Below are positions 59,249-64,000 of a stretch of 64,000 nt of DNA, one piece after another. Positions within the stretch are counted from its first letter, which is position 1, and every line of letters starts with the position of its first letter. The translations under genes were made by a program, and so were the position numbers. The DNA is taken from assembly GCA_013373375.1 (NCBI GenBank), contig JABXHY010000036.1, forward strand, positions 34,369 to 98,368, in the 5' to 3' direction. This stretch comes from Gammaproteobacteria bacterium (GTDB lineage Bacteria; Pseudomonadota; Gammaproteobacteria; Enterobacterales; Kangiellaceae). The notes under the pieces are model-generated. The model saw only the letters and a list, made by a program, of their open reading frames with translations, did not search any database and was not told where the DNA came from.

Positions 59249-59893
59249 TTAGTCGATTTTTTTTGCAAGTGTTTGCTCAAGTATTTCTCTAAGCTCGACT
59301 AATCGTGAGTGGAAAAAATGTCCTGCATCTTTCATTACTATCCACTCTGGTTTCGGGTTAAGAGTTTCAATCCATTGCTCAGTCTCTTTAAAGCTGACGA
59401 CTTCGTCGGCATCGCCCATTAGCGCTAACCAGGAGCATTGAGGATGTGTCATGTTTTCAAAGTATCCCCTCTCTACCGGAGGCGCTATTGAGATCAATTG
59501 CTCTATCGCGTATTCATGAGCAACCATGGTCGATATCCAGGCACCAAAGGAAAATCCTGAAAGCCAAAGCGTGTGCCCTGGAAAGGTTTCCCCGACCCAG
59601 TTTAGAACGGCTCTTAAGTCCTCCATTTCCCCAATGCCATCAGCATAATGCCCCATACTTTTACCGACACCTCGAAAGTTAAATCTAAGAGCTGTAGCTC
59701 CCAAAGCTAACTGCGCCCGAGCAACGGTATAAATCACTTTATTAGACATGGCACCGCCATGCTGAGGGTGGGGATGGCAACAAATGGCAATGATATTTCT
59801 GTCTTCGGAAGCCTCTGGGTACTCAATTAAAGCTTCAATATCTCCGACTGGACCGTCGATTGTAATATTTTCCGAATTAGCTGGAGTTGTCAT
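59249..59893 (-). CDS. Alpha/beta hydrolase (COG2945-like)
   Basis: A 214-residue alpha/beta hydrolase. ICCHPHPQHGGAMSNKVIY is the COG2945 signature, ALGATALRFNFRGVGKSMG gives the oxyanion turn, LSGFSFGAW is the nucleophile elbow (Ser) and the end has MGDADEVVS (Asp) and DAGHFFH (His), so a full triad is present. Substrate unknown; relatives have esterase activity. It is just upstream of zapE, minus strand, 43 bases apart, probably co-transcribed. Confidence 0.85.
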   Translation of the reverse strand: MTTPANSENITIDGPVGDIEALIEYPEASEDRNIIAICCHPHPQHGGAMSNKVIYTVARAQLALGATALRFNFRGVGKSMGHYADGIGEMEDLRAVLNWVGETFPGHTLWLSGFSFGAWISTMVAHEYAIEQLISIAPPVERGYFENMTHPQCSWLALMGDADEVVSFKETEQWIETLNPKPEWIVMKDAGHFFHSRLVELREILEQTLAKKID

Positions 59894-59909
59894 AGCGTAT
59901 TGGACTTTA

Positions 59910-60101
59910 TTAAAAGTGATTGAATTTTCTCATTTTTTTTGACCAGACACAAACCAAAGAGTCGCCAATCACATCAATTATTACTACGACTTTTTCACCC
60001 AGGTAGACTTTTTGGGTTAATGCTTTGAAGCCACTTAAATCAGTGTCCAGCTGGATAAGTAAGCCATTTTTCAGGGCAATGGTTTGTGACCTATATTCCA
60101 A
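59910..60101 (-). CDS. Possible small protein upstream of the hydrolase (low confidence)
   Basis: A 63-codon ORF ending 17 bases before the hydrolase start. It would begin with TTG at 60101 and has no ribosome site. The sequence (IALKNGLLIQLDTDLSGFKAL and KVVVIIDVIGDSLVCVW) looks protein-like and the spacing suits an operon member, but there is no family match I know. It may be non-coding leader sequence. Confidence 0.3.
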   Translation of the reverse strand: MEYRSQTIALKNGLLIQLDTDLSGFKALTQKVYLGEKVVVIIDVIGDSLVCVWSKKMRKFNHF

Positions 60102-60271
60102 TAAAAACTAAAGAGTTACTTTAAATTGCTCCAATTGTGCGGAAACTGAGTAAGTTAACAAATGGAACGAAAAAAGTTATTTCAATTGCACTTTTTCTGC
60201 ATTCAGCGTTCGTAATACAATGAAACTTTAGCTATTATAGAATTAATGCAGCATTTCAAGGGGAGATATAG

Positions 60272-60838
60272 ATGGAATGGGTGATACTACTGATTGTTTT
60301 TGTCGGGGCGACGGCGTTCGCATATTCGGCTGGAAAAAAACAATCTCCAGCACAACAGAAAATTGATGAGCTAGAAAGTGTCATCGTGGAAAAAGAATCG
60401 CAGCTTCAAAGTTATCAGCAAAAAATAAATCATCATTTTGAACGCTCCGCTAACCTATTTTCTAAAGTTACCGACGACTACGAAAAGCTTTATCAATACA
60501 TGGCGCAAAGTTCTGAATCTCTTGGCAATGCCCAAGTATTCAAGAGAGCTCTCGAAAACAAGCCTTCTATTGCAGTGCCGACTTCAGAGCCAGAAGAGTT
60601 TAATGGTGAAGACACTTTCAGCGATGAGAATTTATATCGGGCTCACGACTATCGAAACCAAGAGACGATAGATGAAGAAGAATCTAAAGAAGAGTCGAGC
60701 ACAGCGGATATTATTCAGTTAGAAGACAAGAAGCCTTCTTCTGAAAGCAAAAAGGGTCAAGCTCCCCTCGATTATGCGATAAAAGAAAATGGCGTTATCA
60801 ACCACAATAGTCTCAACATGGAAAATGTAAAAACTTAA
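60272..60838 (+). CDS. zapG: ZapG/YhcB-family cell-division and envelope protein
   Basis: 188 residues. One N-terminal membrane span (about 2-18, WVILLIVFVGATAFAYSAGKK) is followed by the DUF1043 coiled coil (LESVIVEKESQLQSYQQKINHHFERSANLFSKVTDDYEKLYQYMAQSSESL), exactly the YhcB core. The acidic, unstructured C-terminus (SEPEEFNGEDTFSDEN) is longer than in E. coli (132 residues). YhcB links cell division with envelope growth. GGGGAGATATAG precedes the ATG. The gene order zapE-zapG-degQ-degS is conserved with E. coli. Confidence 0.92.
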   Translation: MEWVILLIVFVGATAFAYSAGKKQSPAQQKIDELESVIVEKESQLQSYQQKINHHFERSANLFSKVTDDYEKLYQYMAQSSESLGNAQVFKRALENKPSIAVPTSEPEEFNGEDTFSDENLYRAHDYRNQETIDEEESKEESSTADIIQLEDKKPSSESKKGQAPLDYAIKENGVINHNSLNMENVKT

Positions 60839-60865
60839 TTGCCATATCTTCTAATTAAAGTGGTT

Positions 60866-60893
60866 AAAGCCCTCACATTTTGAGGGCTTTTTT
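60866..60893 (+). terminator. Rho-independent terminator after zapG
   Basis: AAAGCCCTCA (60866-60875) and TGAGGGCTTT (60881-60890) form a perfect 10-bp stem with a CATTT loop followed by TTT, 27 bases after the stop. Confidence 0.9.
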
Positions 60894-61019
60894 GTTTCAA
60901 AATCCCTTTCATTTGACTGTTGTATTATCAAAATCCAACCCAACAATAACCCTCAATGTTTTTTATTTCTTAACGTTCCGGAACTCAGCTCGTGGAACCA
61001 AAAGTCGAGGAGTTAAAAA

Positions 61020-62366
61020 ATGGCAAGTGTCATCAAAAGTCTAAGTCGCTGGCTCACGCTAATTGGAGTGCTCGCCGCCAGTTTTAGTATTCAAGCACGC
61101 TTACCTGCGCAAGTAGACTCAACTCCATTACCCACTCTTGCCCCTATGCTTGAAAAAGCGAACCCTGCTGTCGTGAATATTGCTACTACGGCTACTATAG
61201 AAACGCCTTTTATGCGTGATCCTGTTTTTGGATTTCTGGTTCCAGGTCCGCGTCAAAGGCAGACCAACAGCTTAGGTTCAGGCGTTATCATAGACGCGAA
61301 CAAAGGTCTTATCCTGACCAATCATCATGTTATAAATGGTGCTGATGAAGTGCAGATTACCCTGGAAGATGGACGAGAATTTGCGGCTGAAATTGTTGGG
61401 TGGGATGAAAAAACCGATGTCGCGGTGCTCAAAGTAGCAGCGGACAATTTAACCGCCCTTCCACTTGGTAATTCGGATGCTTTGCGCGTAGGTGACTTTG
61501 TGGTTGCAATTGGTAACCCTTTTAGCCTTGGGCACAGTGTAACTTCTGGAATTGTTAGTGCGAAGGGCCGTTCTGGGCTCGGCATTGAACAATATGAAGA
61601 CTTTATACAAACAGATGCCGCGATTAACCCTGGTAATTCAGGCGGTGCCCTGGTCAATTTAAAAGGAGAGCTGATTGGCATCAATACAGCTATTTTGGGA
61701 CCTAAAGGCAATATTGGGATAGGTTTTGCAATACCCATTAACCTGGCGCAAACCATCACCCAGCAACTGATTGACTATGGCGAAGTTCGTCGTGGACTAA
61801 TTGGCGTATCCGTGCAAGAACTCACACCTTCTCTTGCTCGAGCGCTGGGGGTAAAAGATAATCAAGGGGTTGTGGTTACTGAGGTAAGTCCGGAATCATC
61901 AGCGGCAAGAGCCGGCATTCAAACCACTGACATCATTACCGAAGTTAATGGAAGACGTCTTAAAACACCTTCTGACCTTCTTAACCAAGAGGGTCTACTC
62001 CCTGCAGGAAGCAAAATTACACTTGAGTTGATTCGTGACAATAAAACTAAATCGGTGTCACTGACTTTAGACGAACCAAAGCTTGATATAAAGCAAGGTG
62101 AAGCTTTCCATCCATTACTTACTGGTATTGAGCTGGGTGAGCGTAAAGGAGTGCCTAGCGAGCAAGCCGCTTTAGAAGTGTTAAACGTTGATCGCCGTTC
62201 GAGAGCAAGTTATTACGGCCTCAGGGCAGGTGACAAGATAGAGGGCGTTGGTCGGTATAGAGTGACAAGCTTCGACGATCTCGACAAGCTTATGACCTCG
62301 ATTGGCCGCTCGTTACCATTACGAGTCACTCGTAATAATGAACAGTTTCTGGTCGTGATTCGGTAA
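61020..62366 (+). CDS. degQ: DegQ-type periplasmic serine endoprotease
   Basis: A 448-residue HtrA protease. A signal peptide (about 1-26) precedes the protease domain, with LGSGVIIDANKGLILTNHHVINGAD (His), DVAVLKV (Asp) and DAAINPGNSGGALVNLKG (Ser) as the triad. Two PDZ domains follow (GLIGVSVQELTPSLARALG and RRSRASYYGLRAGDKIEGVG). It degrades damaged periplasmic proteins. AGGAG precedes the ATG. It lies 78 bases upstream of degS in the same direction, but with its own start after the zapG terminator. I looked for but did not find a good sigmaE promoter. Confidence 0.95.
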   Translation: MASVIKSLSRWLTLIGVLAASFSIQARLPAQVDSTPLPTLAPMLEKANPAVVNIATTATIETPFMRDPVFGFLVPGPRQRQTNSLGSGVIIDANKGLILTNHHVINGADEVQITLEDGREFAAEIVGWDEKTDVAVLKVAADNLTALPLGNSDALRVGDFVVAIGNPFSLGHSVTSGIVSAKGRSGLGIEQYEDFIQTDAAINPGNSGGALVNLKGELIGINTAILGPKGNIGIGFAIPINLAQTITQQLIDYGEVRRGLIGVSVQELTPSLARALGVKDNQGVVVTEVSPESSAARAGIQTTDIITEVNGRRLKTPSDLLNQEGLLPAGSKITLELIRDNKTKSVSLTLDEPKLDIKQGEAFHPLLTGIELGERKGVPSEQAALEVLNVDRRSRASYYGLRAGDKIEGVGRYRVTSFDDLDKLMTSIGRSLPLRVTRNNEQFLVVIR

Positions 62367-62443
62367 AAACAAACTTTTATTGATAGGCGATTGCTCAGTT
62401 TTTAGTTACCATAGTGGGCGACAATGATAAGGTAATAAAATCA

Positions 62444-63580
62444 GTGACTTATTGGATTAAATATATACTCGCAGGTGTGGCTGTAGCATTTTTTTATTTG
62501 CTGCTATGGTCAGAATCTGGCGCAAGCGTGTCACTGAGACAGTGGATTTCGCACCGGCTTTTCGTGCCCACTCCACAGCAACCAGTCGAAAATCAGACAA
62601 ATATAGCCGCGCTTCAGACAAACAGTTATGCGACTGCAATTTCACGCTCAGCGCCGGCAGTTGTATTTATTCAAACAGTAGGAAAAGGAACTCTACAAAA
62701 AAATCCTAACCCAACCAGCATAGAAGATCAGTATTTGGTTAATGTTGGATTGAGTGTCGGATCCGGCGTTATAGTCGACTCAAGAGGATATGTGGTTACT
62801 AATTACCATGTCATTCGAGACGCTAAAAGTATCAAAGTGCAACTCTCAGATGGTCGACAAAAAATCGCCACCGTAATTGGAAGCGACCCTTTTACTGACC
62901 TTGCCTTGTTATTTATCGATCTCGATAACTTACCGACGCCAATTGTTAACATTGATCGCGAAGTAAGAACCGGAGATGTGGTCTTCGCAGTGGGTAACCC
63001 ATACGGACAATTCGATCAGACTGTTACCATGGGAATCGTTTCCGCTACTCGCTCAACTCAACTCGATTTACCCTTTTATCAAATTGATGCGGCGATTCAT
63101 CCCGGTAATTCGGGTGGAGCACTCATAAATGCCTACGGTGAAATTATCGGAATAACCGCGCAACAACTGGCAGCTCAAGGGCAGTCAGCCGCACAAACGG
63201 GCATTGGTTTCAGTATCCCCTATCCAGTGGTTCAGTACATCGTTGAAGACCTTATGGATGATGGCAAAATCAACCGGGGGTGGGCAGGGTTTACAGGTAG
63301 CCGTTTGAATGAAAGAGGTCACGAAGTTTATGCACCCGATAACATCGAAAATGGTATTGGTTTTTTGGTCACTGAAGTTGAGCCAAACGGGCCGGCCGAT
63401 ATAGCTGGATTGCAGAAAGGCGATTTCGTATCAAAAATAAATGGCAAAACCATTCACTCCTTTAACTTTGTAGTGCAGTTAATGTCACGAACTCGTCCAG
63501 GAGACAGCGTGAATTTCGAGATATACAGGGAAAAACAACCTCTCAAAGTGACGGTTGTGTTCGGCGAGTCTCCCCAGTAA
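62444..63580 (+). CDS. degS: DegS site-1 protease for sigmaE activation
   Basis: About 378 residues (E. coli 355). An N-terminal membrane anchor (WIKYILAGVAVAFFYLLLW) is followed by a trypsin-like domain with VDSRGYVVTNYHVIRDAKS (His), DLALLFIDLD (Asp) and IDAAIHPGNSGGALINAYG (Ser), then one PDZ domain (GFLVTEVEPNGPADIAGLQKGDFVSKINGK). One PDZ and a membrane anchor make it DegS, which cuts RseA in response to misfolded porins. I choose GTG 62444, with AAGG about 11 bases upstream and a DegS-like start; GTG 62414 is possible. The last codons are nearly duplicated beyond the stop. Confidence 0.92.
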   Translation: MTYWIKYILAGVAVAFFYLLLWSESGASVSLRQWISHRLFVPTPQQPVENQTNIAALQTNSYATAISRSAPAVVFIQTVGKGTLQKNPNPTSIEDQYLVNVGLSVGSGVIVDSRGYVVTNYHVIRDAKSIKVQLSDGRQKIATVIGSDPFTDLALLFIDLDNLPTPIVNIDREVRTGDVVFAVGNPYGQFDQTVTMGIVSATRSTQLDLPFYQIDAAIHPGNSGGALINAYGEIIGITAQQLAAQGQSAAQTGIGFSIPYPVVQYIVEDLMDDGKINRGWAGFTGSRLNERGHEVYAPDNIENGIGFLVTEVEPNGPADIAGLQKGDFVSKINGKTIHSFNFVVQLMSRTRPGDSVNFEIYREKQPLKVTVVFGESPQ

Positions 63581-63602
63581 TTGTGTTCGGTGAGTCTCCC
63601 CA
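63555..63602 (+). repeat. 26-bp-period tandem duplication at the end of degS
   Basis: TTGTGTTCGGCGAGTCTCCCCA (63555-63576) recurs as TTGTGTTCGGTGAGTCTCCCCA (63581-63602), 21 of 22 bases the same, with the degS stop in the first unit. It looks like a recent duplication of the gene's last codons. Confidence 0.8.
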
Positions 63603-63620
63603 AAGCTTGAATCAAAAAAT

Positions 63621-63665
63621 AAAAAAACCTGCCGTTTAATATCGAAAATCAATTTCAACTGCAGG
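63621..63665 (-). terminator. Possible terminator of murA
   Basis: CCTGC (63628-63632) and GCAGG (63661-63665) are separated by 28 bases and followed on the minus strand by a seven-T run. The stem is short and the loop is large, so the call is modest. Confidence 0.4.
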
Positions 63666-63722
63666 CTTTATTTAAGAGTTTGCTTTCGCCTTGAAGATTA
63701 AAGGAACGAAAGGTTATCACCG

Positions 63723-64000
<278 letters not shown>

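Noticed and set aside
60980..61019. SigmaE promoter (GGAACT) upstream of degQ
   Set aside because: The -35-like GGAACT is present but no TCTGA-like -10 at 15-17 bases, and it lies too close to the start.

Overview
The window is one contiguous stretch of chromosome from an AT-leaning gammaproteobacterium. The best guess is a marine lineage near Kangiellaceae/Oceanospirillales or Alteromonadales. This rests on neighbourhoods that are typical of the class: zapE/zapG/degQ/degS, ccoNOQP-GHIS, arsC/wrbA/DUF2069, folX/folM/folE and fused chorismate mutase-TyrA next to aroF. I see no IS element, prophage, integron, CRISPR array, tRNA or rRNA gene. Almost every gene is intact; only the first (YihY family) and the last (murA) are cut by the window edges.

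Layout. 0-5 kb: YihY (partial), an arsC-like/wrbA/DUF2069 operon, a histone H1-like Lys/Ala-rich protein and a stomatin/NfeD pair. 5-7.6 kb: aroA then aroC on the minus strand; aroA has unusual active-site motifs. 7.6-15.2 kb: a complete histidine operon led by a His-codon leader peptide and attenuator. Its order is hisG, hisC-HAD (fused), hisB, hisH, hisF, hisA-hisIE (fused), hisD. 15.3-27.4 kb, all minus strand: a lipoprotein and secreted M6 metalloprotease pair, msrA, a Lon-like protease and a beta-barrel protein, tyrA and aroF, a LON-substrate-binding-domain protein, and a YadG/YadH ABC exporter. 27.6-36.8 kb: a PAS-PAS-GGDEF-EAL protein, AcuI, AlkB-like, TlpA-like, a POT peptide transporter, YfcC, a CBS protein and an ICMT-like methyltransferase. 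37-55 kb: a low-oxygen block with two tandem-Usp proteins, two Hsp20 proteins and the full cbb3 oxidase locus. It is interrupted by the tetrahydromonapterin genes folX-folM-folE and the methionine aminotransferase/omega-amidase pair. 55-64 kb: pdxH, panE, stress-like and unknown proteins, then zapE, an alpha/beta hydrolase, zapG, degQ, degS and the end of murA.

How the genes work together. The his operon encodes every step from PRPP/ATP to histidine. HisB lacks the usual enterobacterial phosphatase half, and the missing histinidol-phosphate phosphatase step is most simply supplied by the HAD domain fused to HisC. Several proteins of the operon (HisH, HisF, HisA) carry residues I associate with the eukaryotic enzymes, and the order H-F and IE-D matches the fungal HIS7 and HIS4 fusions. 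This is the strongest candidate for something little described in the window. Three FNR/Anr-type palindromes sit exactly 41.5 bases from a predicted transcription start, upstream of the usp gene, the hsp20 pair and ccoN. They point to one oxygen-responsive regulon. AroF, TyrA, AroA and AroC cover shikimate-pathway entry and exit and tyrosine synthesis, but in separate transcription units.
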